Shown here piece after piece: positions 19,635 through 28,609 of a DNA stretch of 64,000 nt. The notes below the pieces were generated by a model, which saw nothing but the letters and a program-made list of their open reading frames with translations, was not told the origin of the DNA and made no database searches. Each line of letters opens with the position of its first letter. The first letter of the stretch is position 1. The stretch spans positions 1-64,000 of the forward strand of contig JACPPC010000020.1 in assembly GCA_016191225.1 (NCBI GenBank). Reading direction: 5' to 3'. The DNA is from Gemmatimonadota bacterium (GTDB lineage: Bacteria; Gemmatimonadota; Gemmatimonadetes; Gemmatimonadales; Gemmatimonadaceae). A program made the translations under genes and the position numbers.

Positions 19635-19660
19635 GGGTTCACGGCAGCACGCCGCCGTCT

Positions 19661-20026
19661 CTACTCTCGGCTCGGCTCCGCGCGTCCCCGACTCGTGGCG
19701 ACCGGATACTTCTCCGCATTTTGCAGCAGTTTCGCGTTCGCGACGTCGAGCAGGTCAAGGTCCAGGCGCTCTGCCAGCGTCATGAGTATCAGGAAGACGT
19801 CGCCCAATTCCTGCTCAATGCGCACTCGCGCGGAGGAGTCAAGGTTTGCACGCTCCGACTCCTCGCTCGACTTCCATCGCAGGATGGCGACGAGCTCTCC
19901 GACTTCGGAGGCAAGCGCCATGGCGAGATTCTTTACCCCGTGATAGCGCGACCAGTCGCGCTCTGAGTTGAATCGCCGAAGCGCGTGCTTGAGTTCCTCG
20001 AGGTTCGGCGGCCGTCCCCCGTTCAT
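19661..20026 (-). CDS. MazG-like nucleotide pyrophosphohydrolase
   Basis: ERDWSRYHGVKNLAMALASEVGELVAILRWK...VRIEQELGDVFLILMTLAERLDLDL (ExxEL...ExxD motif). Confidence 0.85.
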   Translation of the reverse strand: MNGGRPPNLEELKHALRRFNSERDWSRYHGVKNLAMALASEVGELVAILRWKSSEESERANLDSSARVRIEQELGDVFLILMTLAERLDLDLLDVANAKLLQNAEKYPVATSRGRAEPSRE

Positions 20027-20958
20027 GGCTTGAAGACCGTGTCGGAGTGCCACTCGAGGAACTGCTGCGACGGCCTCGCGGCCGCGATGCTGGGCATGCG
20101 CAGGTCTTGCCCGTCGTGTGAGTAGTAGATCTTGCCGTTCGACCACTTCTTCCTGAGCTGCGGCGAGACGCGCACCCGGTAGTCGGGCGTTACGCCGATC
20201 AGCCCCGCGTCGAAGAGGGTGTGGATGTCCACGCGCAGCAGAAGACCGTTGTTCAGAACGTGCTGCCCTCCCCTGCTCACCGGCATGATGTGCGCAGCCT
20301 CAAGCACGGGAACGGTCCGTTCACCGGATATCGCACACCGACGTTGGTAGATTTCCTCGACGACTACTCGGAAGCCGCCCTGACCCAAGCGGCGCTTCGC
20401 CAGCACTGGTTCACTCCACACCGCCCCGGGACGCTCCGCATAGTGGCTGGCGTCGGGGGCCTCCGCAGCAACGCGCCGACCCGAGCCGAAGAGCGACTCC
20501 CGCGCCCAATCGAACAACCGCCGGCCACTCCCAGCACTCGCGTCGAACGCCATCCCCTGCGGGTTGTTCAGACCCAGATCGCTTGGTGGCGCAATCCAAG
20601 CCTCGCTGGGAAAGAAGACCGGGTCGAGCAGGACCACGCACCCGATCGATCGACTCGGGTCGTCCTCCTTGTGCTTGGCGAGCGTCGCTCGGAAGGTCTC
20701 GTAGTCGGGTAGTCCGTTCTTGTCGCCGAAGGCGCTCCACGCCGCTGTGATCGACTGAAGGCTGAAGCGCAGGAAGACTCCACCGCCCGCGATCTTGTTG
20801 ATCCGCCCCTTCAGCCGGAACAGGAGAAGCTCGCCCGTCTGGAGCTGCCGAAACGGCTGCACGCCGCCAGGCCGCCAGAAGTTCACCTCATCGGTGTTTG
20901 GGCGACGGGAGAGGTACTCGAACCAGTCGCGGTCGGTCGGATAGACGTAGATCTTCAC
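20023..20958 (-). CDS. HNH endonuclease with N-terminal EVE/PUA-like domain (COG3440-type predicted restriction endonuclease)
   Basis: C-terminal RRCAISGERTVPVLEAAHIMPVSRGGQHVLNNGLLLRVDIHTLFDAGLIGV (HNH_2); N-terminal WRPGGVQPFRQLQTGELLLFRLKGRINKIAGGGVFLRF; overlaps the mazG-like start by 4 nt. Confidence 0.85.
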   Translation of the reverse strand: MKIYVYPTDRDWFEYLSRRPNTDEVNFWRPGGVQPFRQLQTGELLLFRLKGRINKIAGGGVFLRFSLQSITAAWSAFGDKNGLPDYETFRATLAKHKEDDPSRSIGCVVLLDPVFFPSEAWIAPPSDLGLNNPQGMAFDASAGSGRRLFDWARESLFGSGRRVAAEAPDASHYAERPGAVWSEPVLAKRRLGQGGFRVVVEEIYQRRCAISGERTVPVLEAAHIMPVSRGGQHVLNNGLLLRVDIHTLFDAGLIGVTPDYRVRVSPQLRKKWSNGKIYYSHDGQDLRMPSIAAARPSQQFLEWHSDTVFKP

Positions 20959-21065
20959 GAGAGGAAGATGCAGGCGAGTCGCCGAGAGGGCGCCCTGAAG
21001 CAGTCGTCCATCGAAGAAACGGGCAAGCCGCCCGCTTCACAAGCCGGGCGGGGCCCAGAAGTACC

Positions 21066-21101
21066 ACACGGCCCGGTCTCAGGGATGAGATCGGGCCGTG
21101 T
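21066..21101. terminator. Strong hairpin downstream of the ribonucleotide reductase gene
   Basis: ACACGGCCCGGTCTC-AGGGAT-GAGATCGGGCCGTGT, 15-bp stem with one G-T pair. Confidence 0.6.
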
Positions 21102-21144
21102 TCACCATCCGAGGCACCTCACGCCGAGGCAGGACCCGCTGGCC

Positions 21145-23715
21145 TCACCCGCACTCGCTGTACCCGCACACATGGCACTTCGCGCACCCCTCCGCGAACT
21201 CCAGCCCCGACCCGCAATCCGGGCACGTCCCCATGAAGCTCTGCGCCCCCGCGTCCGCGGCGCCGAACAGCCCCGGCTGCGCCGCGTCCGCCGTGGCCGG
21301 CACCGGCGTGCTGATCATCTCCCGCGCCGGCACCTGCGGCGCCGCGGCCCCACCCACGCCCGGGATCTCCTGCTGCACCCCCTGGCTGTCGCGGAACCAC
21401 TCCTCGAGCGCGATCCCGATCGCGTCCGGCACGCTCAGCACCTTGTTCGGCCCGAAGCCCACCGCGCGATCGCTCGAGATCCCGCGCAGCTGGCGCGTCA
21501 CCTGGTTGAGCGGGATCCCTGACCGCAGGGCGAGCGAGATCAGCCGCCCCACCGCCTCGGCGTCGGCCATCGCGCTGCCGCCGGCCTTGCCGAGGTTGAT
21601 GAAGACGTCGAACGGCTGCCCGCGATCGTCCTCGCTGATGTGCACGAACATCGTGCCCAGCGGCGTCTCCTTGCGGATGCTCATCGAGCGCAGCTTGTCC
21701 GGCCGCGCCCGCTTCTGCCGGCGCTGCAGGTTCTCGCTCTCGAGCTCGAACACCACCTTCTTGAGCCGCTCGATCTCGTGGTCCTTCTCGGCCAGCACGC
21801 CGTGCAGCTCGCCGATCTCGCGCTTGGTCGCCGGCGTCGTGGCCGGGAACTCGCCCGTCATCGGGAACTCGCCGGTGCTGCCGGTCACGCCGCCCGCGGC
21901 CTTCACCTCCTCGCGCACCTTGGCCGCCTGCTCCGTGGCGCCGGTGCTGAGCACCTGGTTGTCGCGGCTCCCGTCCCGGTACACGGTCACTCCCTTGCAC
22001 TTCGCCGCGTACGCCTGCTCGTAGATGTGGCGCACGTCGTCGATCGTCGCCGTGTAGGCGAAGTTCGTCGTCTTGCTGATCGCCGAGTCGCAGTGCTCCT
22101 GGAACGCGGCCTGCATCCGGATGTGCCACTCGGGGGCGATGTTGTTCGCCGTGTTGAACACCCCCTGCCACCTGGCCGGCACCTCGGGGAACTTGATGTG
22201 CCCCTCGGTCGCGATCCGCTCCATCAGCGCGTCGCTGTACCATCCCTCGCGCTTGGCGACGGCGACGAAGTCCTCGTTCACGTCGGGCATCCGCACGCCG
22301 GCCTGGTTGCGCATGAAGGCCACGGCGAACAGCGGCTCGAGTCCGCTGCTGCAGCCGGCGATGATGCTGATCGTCCCCGTGGGGGCGACGGTCGTGACGT
22401 TGCAGTTGCGCAGGAGCTGCATGGGACGGATCCGCGCGCCGCTCGCGTCGCGGGCGCAGGTCTCGTCGGGGCCGAAGATGCTGCGCGCCCACTCCGGGAA
22501 CGGCCCCCGCTCGTTGGCGAGGCGCTCGCTCTCGCGCTTCCCCTCGACGTCCAGAAACTCCATCACCTTGCGGCCCATCGCCACGCCTTCGGGCGAGTCG
22601 TACGGGATGCCCAGGCGCACGAGCATGTCGGCGAAGCCCATCACGCCGAGGCCAATACGACGAATGCGCTTGCTGAGCGCGTCGATCTCCGGCAGCGGGT
22701 ACTTGTTGACGTCGATGATGTTGTCGAGGAAGTGCGTGCTGGCGTGGATGTCCATGGCGAGGCGGTCCCAGTCCATCGCGCCGTCGGTCACGTACCAGCC
22801 AAGGTTCACCGAGCCGAGGTTGCAGACGTCGTACGGCAGCAGCGGCTGCTCGCCGCACGGATTGGTGGCCTCGTAGGCCCCGAGGTGCGGCACGGGGTTG
22901 TAGCGGTTGGCCTCGTCGATGAAGAAGACGCCGGGCTCGCCGGTGCGCCAGGCGCCCAGGATCATCTTCTCCCACACCTCCTTCGCCTTGAGCTGCCCGA
23001 CGACGACCTTCCCGATCGGGTCGACGAGGTCGTACTCGGCGTCGGCCTTGAGGGCGTCCATGAACCTGGTCGTGACGCCGACGGAGATGTTGAAGTTCAC
23101 GATCTGCGTCAGGTCTTCCTTGCAGGCGATGAAGTCGAGGATGTCGGGGTGGTCGACGCGGAGGATCCCCATGTTGGCGCCGCGGCGCGTCCCCCCCTGC
23201 TTCACGGCGTCGGTGCTGGCGTCGTAGAGCTTCATGAAGCTCACCGGGCCGCTGGCGACGCCGGTCGTGGAGCGCACCATGGAGCCCTTGGCCCGCAGGC
23301 GCGAGAAGCCAAAGCCGGTGCCGCCGCCGCTCTGGTGGATGAGCGCCATGCTGCGCAGCGTGTCGTAGATGCCGTTGTTGCCGTTGCTGAGGGCGTCCTC
23401 GACGGGGAGCACGAAACAGGCCGAGAGCTGGCCCAGGGGGCGGCCGGCGTTCATGAGGGTCGGCGAGTTGGGCTCGAAGCGGCGCTGGGTCATGAGCGCG
23501 TAGAACTCCGTCGCCACGGCCTCGACCTGCGCGTCCGTGGCGCCGTACCGACGGTCGGCCTCGGCCACCACGGTCGCCACGCGCCAGAACATCTCCTCCG
23601 GCGACTCCATCGGCGTTCCCTTGGCGTCCTTGATCAGGTAGCGCTTCTCGAGGACGGTGCGCGCGTTGCTGCTGAGCTGCGCGGGGACTGCCGGCGGGGT
23701 GGGCGTGATGGGCAT
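21145..23715 (-). CDS. nrdJ: Vitamin B12 (adenosylcobalamin)-dependent ribonucleotide reductase
   Basis: RRFEPNSPTLMNAGRPLGQLSACFVLPVEDAL, GGGTGFGFSRLR, NPCGEQPLLPYDVCNLGSVNL, C-terminal Zn-binding CPDCGSGLEFAEGCAKCHVCGYSECG. Confidence 0.93.
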   Translation of the reverse strand: MPITPTPPAVPAQLSSNARTVLEKRYLIKDAKGTPMESPEEMFWRVATVVAEADRRYGATDAQVEAVATEFYALMTQRRFEPNSPTLMNAGRPLGQLSACFVLPVEDALSNGNNGIYDTLRSMALIHQSGGGTGFGFSRLRAKGSMVRSTTGVASGPVSFMKLYDASTDAVKQGGTRRGANMGILRVDHPDILDFIACKEDLTQIVNFNISVGVTTRFMDALKADAEYDLVDPIGKVVVGQLKAKEVWEKMILGAWRTGEPGVFFIDEANRYNPVPHLGAYEATNPCGEQPLLPYDVCNLGSVNLGWYVTDGAMDWDRLAMDIHASTHFLDNIIDVNKYPLPEIDALSKRIRRIGLGVMGFADMLVRLGIPYDSPEGVAMGRKVMEFLDVEGKRESERLANERGPFPEWARSIFGPDETCARDASGARIRPMQLLRNCNVTTVAPTGTISIIAGCSSGLEPLFAVAFMRNQAGVRMPDVNEDFVAVAKREGWYSDALMERIATEGHIKFPEVPARWQGVFNTANNIAPEWHIRMQAAFQEHCDSAISKTTNFAYTATIDDVRHIYEQAYAAKCKGVTVYRDGSRDNQVLSTGATEQAAKVREEVKAAGGVTGSTGEFPMTGEFPATTPATKREIGELHGVLAEKDHEIERLKKVVFELESENLQRRQKRARPDKLRSMSIRKETPLGTMFVHISEDDRGQPFDVFINLGKAGGSAMADAEAVGRLISLALRSGIPLNQVTRQLRGISSDRAVGFGPNKVLSVPDAIGIALEEWFRDSQGVQQEIPGVGGAAAPQVPAREMISTPVPATADAAQPGLFGAADAGAQSFMGTCPDCGSGLEFAEGCAKCHVCGYSECG

Positions 23716-24291
23716 TCGGGCGTTCTCCAACTGCGGCGTGATATGACTGCGACTAGGGACTGCGATTGGTAACGATATCGAAAAAAGCGGCCCTGGTTGC
23801 GTCGCGGTGTGCAGTAGAGCGACGAACGAAAGCGGGGGGTCAAGCTAGAGTCGTACGTGAATCCGCGCCAGAGAGTAGGCAACGCTTTGTGCGGCAACGA
23901 GTTCCGGTATGCACATCACGAATTCGTACACAGAATCGCGTTGTCCACCGATGACCGATTGTCGCCTTGGTGGCGCCTATTGGAACAGTATGACGACAGC
24001 GATTTTGGCGTTGACAAGTCATTTACTCGCAATCTGTTACGAAGTTGGGAGCAGAGTGACACGAATCATTCGCTCGCCCGAGGCGACCGGTGGCGGGAGC
24101 CCTGAAGTTTGCCTGCTGGCACGTGGTGTGCTCCTGACGGTGAGAGCGGGGAGAGGGTAACGGCGAGCAAGATGGGGCGCGCGCAACCAGGGAGCCACGG
24201 AGGGGCACGGAGCGGCACGGAGGAGGCAATCGCCTCCGGACTGGAGGTGCCGGGGGGCGCGTGACGTGCCAGCGGCCGAGCGAGGCGCGAA

Positions 24292-24795
24292 CTACGAGTT
24301 GAGGCGCGGGAACTCGTTGGCGCGGTGGCGGGCCTGGAGCGCCACGTAGGCCTCGGCATTGAGGCGGATTCGCTCGAGCGTCGCGGCGTCGGATTGCTTC
24401 ACCACCTTGCCGGGGATGCCCATCACGATCGAGCCGGGCGGGATCTGCCTGCCCTCGGCGACGACGGCACCGGCGGCGACGATGGACCCGGCGCCGACAC
24501 GGGCGCCGTTGAGCACGATCGCTCCCATGCCGATGATGCAGTCGTCTTCCACCGTTGCGCCGTGGACGATGGCGCGGTGGCCGATGGTGACGCCGTCGCC
24601 GATGGTGCACGGCAGGCCGGGGTCGACATGAAGCACGGCGCCGTCCTGGACATTCGAGTCGGCGCCGATGGTGATGGCGTCGCCGTCACCGCGGAGGACG
24701 GCGGTGGGCCAGGCGCTCGAGCGCGGCCCCATGGTCACGTCGCCGAGGACGATGGCGAGCGGGTGGATGAAGGCGGTGGTGTGGATGAGCGGCAT
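24292..24795 (-). CDS. Gamma-carbonic anhydrase-like / hexapeptide repeat protein
   Basis: VLRGDGDAITIGADSNVQDGAVLHVDPGLPCTIGDGVTIGHRAIVHGATVEDDCIIGMGAIVLNGARVG left-handed beta-helix hexapeptides. Confidence 0.9.
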   Translation of the reverse strand: MPLIHTTAFIHPLAIVLGDVTMGPRSSAWPTAVLRGDGDAITIGADSNVQDGAVLHVDPGLPCTIGDGVTIGHRAIVHGATVEDDCIIGMGAIVLNGARVGAGSIVAAGAVVAEGRQIPPGSIVMGIPGKVVKQSDAATLERIRLNAEAYVALQARHRANEFPRLNS

Positions 24796-24806
24796 CCCCA
24801 AACGTA

Positions 24807-24916
24807 GTCATCCTGAGCGAAGCGAAGGATCTGCTTTTGCAGTTGCCCTGAAACCAGGTCCTTCGCTTCGCTCAGGACGACGGCGAAGCAGGTCCTTCGC
24901 TTCGCTCAGGACGACG
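24807..24916. repeat. Dispersed repeat cluster, copy 6 (one forward, two reverse units)
   Basis: gtcatcctgagcgaagcgaaggatctgcttttgc...ggtccttcgcttcgctcaggacgac ggcgaagca ggtccttcgcttcgctcaggacgac. Confidence 0.88.
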
Positions 24917-25010
24917 GCGGTGCAATGAATCGTTGCCGCCGGCAACACCGCGGTGCGGGCGCTGGGTTTCGGAGTGCCAAGATTCCCGGACTCGTTCGGG
25001 AGTCGCCGCA

Positions 25011-25403
25011 GTGCCGCGAAACTACCACGTCCACATCCTCGCGAGCCGTTCGCGCCGGCTCTACATCGGCGTGACCGGACGGCTCCGCCATCGCGTCGAG
25101 CAACATCGCACGAACCGCGAGGACTGCTTCACCGCCCGTTATCAGATCTTCCGGCTGGTGTACGTCGAGGCCTTCGCCCGGCCGATCGAGGCGATCGAGC
25201 GTGAGAAGGCGCTCAAGGGGTGGAGCCGGGCGCGGAAGCTCGCGCTCGTGGGCACGCAGAATCCGACGTGGGATGACTACTTGCCGCTGGAACCGCGCGG
25301 TCGTGCAGAGCCGCCGCGACGCGGCGGCGAAGGACCTGCTCGTGGGGTCGGTCGAACCGGAACGACAGAAGCAAAAGCAGATCCTTCGCTTCGCTCAGGA
25401 TGA
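25011..25403 (+). CDS. GIY-YIG nuclease family protein (YhbQ/UvrC-like domain)
   Basis: NYHVHILASRSRRLYIGVTGRLRHRVEQHR...ARYQIFRLVYVEAFARPIEAIEREKALKGWSRARKLALV; stop codon lies inside a repeat copy. Confidence 0.88.
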   Translation: MPRNYHVHILASRSRRLYIGVTGRLRHRVEQHRTNREDCFTARYQIFRLVYVEAFARPIEAIEREKALKGWSRARKLALVGTQNPTWDDYLPLEPRGRAEPPRRGGEGPARGVGRTGTTEAKADPSLRSG

Positions 25404-25441
25404 CAAGGGGAAAAGCAGGTCCTTCGCCTCGCCCAGGACGG
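25308..25441. repeat. Dispersed repeat cluster, copy 7
   Basis: gcggcgaaggacctgctc...gcagatccttcgcttcgctcaggatgac...gcaggtccttcgcctcgcccaggacg. Confidence 0.8.
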
Positions 25442-27442
25442 CTACGGGCGGCGCCTGGCGCGGAAGTACTCCTCCAGCCCCTCCACCACGCCCAGCGCGT
25501 ACGCCGACTGGAACTCCGGCGTCCGCAGCGCCGCCTCGTGATCGGGCCGCATGATGTACGCCCCCTCGCACAGCACCGCCGGGAACCACGGATTGCGCGC
25601 CACCGCGAGGTTCTGGTAGTACACCCCCTCGTTGTGGAGCCCGAGCCGCTGCACCAGCGACCGCTGCACCAGCTGCGCGAGCGGCTGGGAGTGCGGGAAG
25701 TAGTGGTAGGTGCCGGTGCCGCGCACCGGGAGCAGCGGGTTGGCGCCGTCGGGGAGGGCGTTGAGGTGGATGCTGACCATCGCGTGCACGTTGGCGCGGC
25801 GCGCCATCGGCGCGCGGTCGTTGAGCGCCACCGGGTCGGCCGTCGCGCGGGTCATCACCACCGTGGCCCCGCGCTCCTCGAGCATCGCCTTGAGGCGCTG
25901 GCCGACGGCGAGGGTCGCGTCGGCCTCGTAGAAGCCGGTCGGTCCGGTGGATCCGATGGGGGGATGCCCGGGATCGACGCCGATCACGAGCCCGGCCAGC
26001 GGACGGTCGGCGTCGACCGGTGGCGGGCGCCGCAGCCGCAGCACCAGCGCGCCGCCGTTCCAGAGGACCATGTAGCCGAACGGGTCGTCGTTGAGGTCGA
26101 CGACGACCCGGGCGCGGTCGCTGGCCGGCTGCTCGTAGCGCACGCTCCGCACGAGCGGGTCGGACGCCGGCATCCCCACGTTCTCGCTCGCCGGCGTGGT
26201 GGCGTACAGGGTGAGCACCACCTGCCGGCCGTCCTCGGTCACGAGGAACGGCGGCCGGTCCACCGTCGGCACCACGATGTCGACCCATTCGGCCGAGCTC
26301 ACGCTGCGAATGGTCCCGACGACGCGGTGCGGCATCGGCGTCCCGGCGGGGAGTGGCGAGATGTCGGCGTCCCCCACCCAGGCCTCCAGGCCGCGGTCGA
26401 GGCGGACACGCACGGCGGTGCCCACGCGCCCGGTGATCGGCACCACCGTGCCGGGGAAGAGCTGCCAGCGATATGTGCCGCCCGCGGTGGGGCGCACGAT
26501 CGTGACGGCGTCGGTGTCGCCGCCGGCGATGAGGGTCGCGCGCAGGGCGCCCAGTTGCGGGGTCTCGTCATCGAGCAGCTTGACGAGCGAGAGTGCGGAG
26601 CCGATCGAGTCGGCACCGCGCTGCACGACGAGCCGCGCCCGCGCCGACGCCAGGGCGCGCGCCGGGACGTCGGCCGACCAGCCGGTGGAGTCGAGGCCGG
26701 CGATGCCGCGAATGGCGCCGATGGCGGCGCCGTTGCGCAGCGGATAGACGGTCCCGGCGCTGTCGCGCACGTAGGCGCTGGCGTTGGCGGGGGCGCGCAC
26801 GCTCACCCGCACGGGCTCGTGCGGGGGGAGCTGCATGGGCACGCGCGGGGCCACCGAGCCGCCGTCAATCTCGAGCTTGCCGCCGCTGGAGAGTTCCACG
26901 CGCGGGGCGACGAGCCGCACGACGTGCGTCGCCCGGGCGGTATCGGAGCCCTGCGCGGCGACGATCCGGTAGACAGCCGACGGGGTGGGGGCGCCGCGCG
27001 GCGTGACCGGCGGGGGGGCCGCCGGGGGAACGGGAATCCAGGCCAGGAAGGCGCCGTTGGGCTCGACGGGAACGGGGATGTCGTTGATCGTGAGCGTCGC
27101 GTCGCCCGAGCCGACCGAGCCGAAGATGAAGTTCGTGTCGCGGGTGGTGAGCTGCTGGTTGGGCAGGGGGTAGATCACGCGCACGGCGAGTGGGCCGGCG
27201 ACGTGCGGAATTGGTGGGAGGGGGGGCCGGGCGGGTGTCGGCGCGGGAACCTCCCGGGCATCGGCGCGGGAGGCGCGTGGCGAGCCCGCGGAGGTGGGGA
27301 CGGGAGCCGGGGCGGGGGGCGTGCCGCCGGCGCAGGCGACGGCGAGGAAGAGGCCCGGGGCGACAAGGGCCCGCGTCCATGAGATCTCCCGAGGTCGCGG
27401 CCCCGTGGGCCGCTTCGCTCCCGATGACACCCTGCTTCGCAT
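25442..27442 (-). CDS. N-acetylmuramoyl-L-alanine amidase (Amidase_3), secreted
   Basis: LVIGVDPGHPPIGSTGPTGFYEADATLAVGQRLKAMLEERGATVVMTRATADPVALNDRAPMARRANVHAMVSIHLNALPDG; lipobox-like LFLAVACAGG. Confidence 0.88.
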   Translation of the reverse strand: MRSRVSSGAKRPTGPRPREISWTRALVAPGLFLAVACAGGTPPAPAPVPTSAGSPRASRADAREVPAPTPARPPLPPIPHVAGPLAVRVIYPLPNQQLTTRDTNFIFGSVGSGDATLTINDIPVPVEPNGAFLAWIPVPPAAPPPVTPRGAPTPSAVYRIVAAQGSDTARATHVVRLVAPRVELSSGGKLEIDGGSVAPRVPMQLPPHEPVRVSVRAPANASAYVRDSAGTVYPLRNGAAIGAIRGIAGLDSTGWSADVPARALASARARLVVQRGADSIGSALSLVKLLDDETPQLGALRATLIAGGDTDAVTIVRPTAGGTYRWQLFPGTVVPITGRVGTAVRVRLDRGLEAWVGDADISPLPAGTPMPHRVVGTIRSVSSAEWVDIVVPTVDRPPFLVTEDGRQVVLTLYATTPASENVGMPASDPLVRSVRYEQPASDRARVVVDLNDDPFGYMVLWNGGALVLRLRRPPPVDADRPLAGLVIGVDPGHPPIGSTGPTGFYEADATLAVGQRLKAMLEERGATVVMTRATADPVALNDRAPMARRANVHAMVSIHLNALPDGANPLLPVRGTGTYHYFPHSQPLAQLVQRSLVQRLGLHNEGVYYQNLAVARNPWFPAVLCEGAYIMRPDHEAALRTPEFQSAYALGVVEGLEEYFRARRRP

Positions 27443-27583
27443 GGCCCCAAACCTACCCTCCCCGGGCCGCCGCCAAACCCCCCAAGCCCCGCTCCGCTCT
27501 TGGGGTTACGTTGCCGCCCCCCCTCCCGATTCCTATATTCGCGCGACGATGCGCACGCCCCCCGCTCGGAGGCCCACCGCCTG

Positions 27584-28609
27584 ATGAAGTGCGCTTTTTG
27601 CGGTCGGATGAATGAGGCGAACAGCAGGCACTGCCTCGATTGCGGAAAGCCGCTCGTGCCGTCCGCTGCGCGCGTCATGTCGGCGGTGGGGAGCAGCACC
27701 GCCACCAGGCCGGGGTCGGCGGGAGGTACCACCGCGCCCTGCCCCAAGTGCAGCAGGCAGATCGACCCCACCCTCCCCTTCTGCCCCAGCTGCGGCGAGC
27801 GCACGGGGTTCGTGGTCACCAGCAGCACCGCCTGCCGGCTCTGCGGCGCGCCGATCAAGACCACCGACAAGTTCTGCGCCCGCTGCGGCACCAAGACCGA
27901 CGGCTCGATCGAGACCGCCCCGCGCCCGTCGGCCACGACGGCGTTCAGCGCCCGCGCCAGCGTGGCCGGCCCCAAGCTCGCCCTGCTGGCCGAGGACGGC
28001 GCGGTCATGCAGACCTTCACCGTGGACCGGCCGGAGACGAGCGTCGGCCGGAACGACGGGGACATCCGGTTCGGCGAGGACGTCTTTCTCTCGCCGCTGC
28101 ACGCGATGCTGACGTGGCGCGACGGCAAGCTGTACGTGCGCGACCTGGGCTCCCGCAACGGCACCTGGATCTTCATCGACGGGCCGCACCGCCTGCAGGA
28201 CGGCGACGTGATCCTGGTCGGCTCGCAGCTGCTGCGCTTCCGCCGCCTCGGCTACCCGGGACCGCACCCGCCCGAGGCCGACGCCACGCGCCGACTCGGC
28301 TCGCTGATCCCCAACGCCGACGTGGCCGTGCTGGCGCAGCTCCGCGGCGACGGCTCGGTGCGCGACACCCTGCACCTCTCGCCGGGGCGCAACGTCCGCA
28401 TTGGCCGCGAGAACGGCGATTGGGTCTTCCCGTACGACCAGACCATGAGCGGCAAGCACGCCGAGGTGAGCAGCGAGGACTCCGACTTCTACGCGCAGGA
28501 CGCGGGGAGCCGCAACGGCGTGGCGGTGGCGGTGCGCGGCGAGCGTGAACTCGGCAAGGGAAGCCGGATCCTGCTCGGGGACCAGATGCTGCGGGTCGAG
28601 AGCTTGTGA
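27584..28609 (+). CDS. Triple zinc-ribbon protein with two FHA domains
   Basis: CAFCGRMNEANSRHCLDC, CPKCSRQIDPTLPFCPSC, CRLCGAPIKTTDKFCARC; FHA motifs SVGRNDGDIRF...LSPLHAMLTW...DLGSRNGTWI and RIGRENGDW...MSGKHAEV...DAGSRNGVAV. Confidence 0.9.
   Translation: MKCAFCGRMNEANSRHCLDCGKPLVPSAARVMSAVGSSTATRPGSAGGTTAPCPKCSRQIDPTLPFCPSCGERTGFVVTSSTACRLCGAPIKTTDKFCARCGTKTDGSIETAPRPSATTAFSARASVAGPKLALLAEDGAVMQTFTVDRPETSVGRNDGDIRFGEDVFLSPLHAMLTWRDGKLYVRDLGSRNGTWIFIDGPHRLQDGDVILVGSQLLRFRRLGYPGPHPPEADATRRLGSLIPNADVAVLAQLRGDGSVRDTLHLSPGRNVRIGRENGDWVFPYDQTMSGKHAEVSSEDSDFYAQDAGSRNGVAVAVRGERELGKGSRILLGDQMLRVESL

Noticed and set aside
23857-24105. 82 aa plus-strand ORF in the AT-rich region upstream of nrdJ
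   Set aside because: No RBS, no recognisable family, several overlapping ORFs in other frames; likely non-coding.
21145-24290. Cobalamin riboswitch upstream of nrdJ
   Set aside because: No recognisable B12-box-like conserved motif in the leader on either strand by eye; a covariance search would be decisive.
24807-25441. CRISPR array from clustered repeats
   Set aside because: Units are inverted and irregularly spaced, lack uniform spacers, and no cas genes are present.
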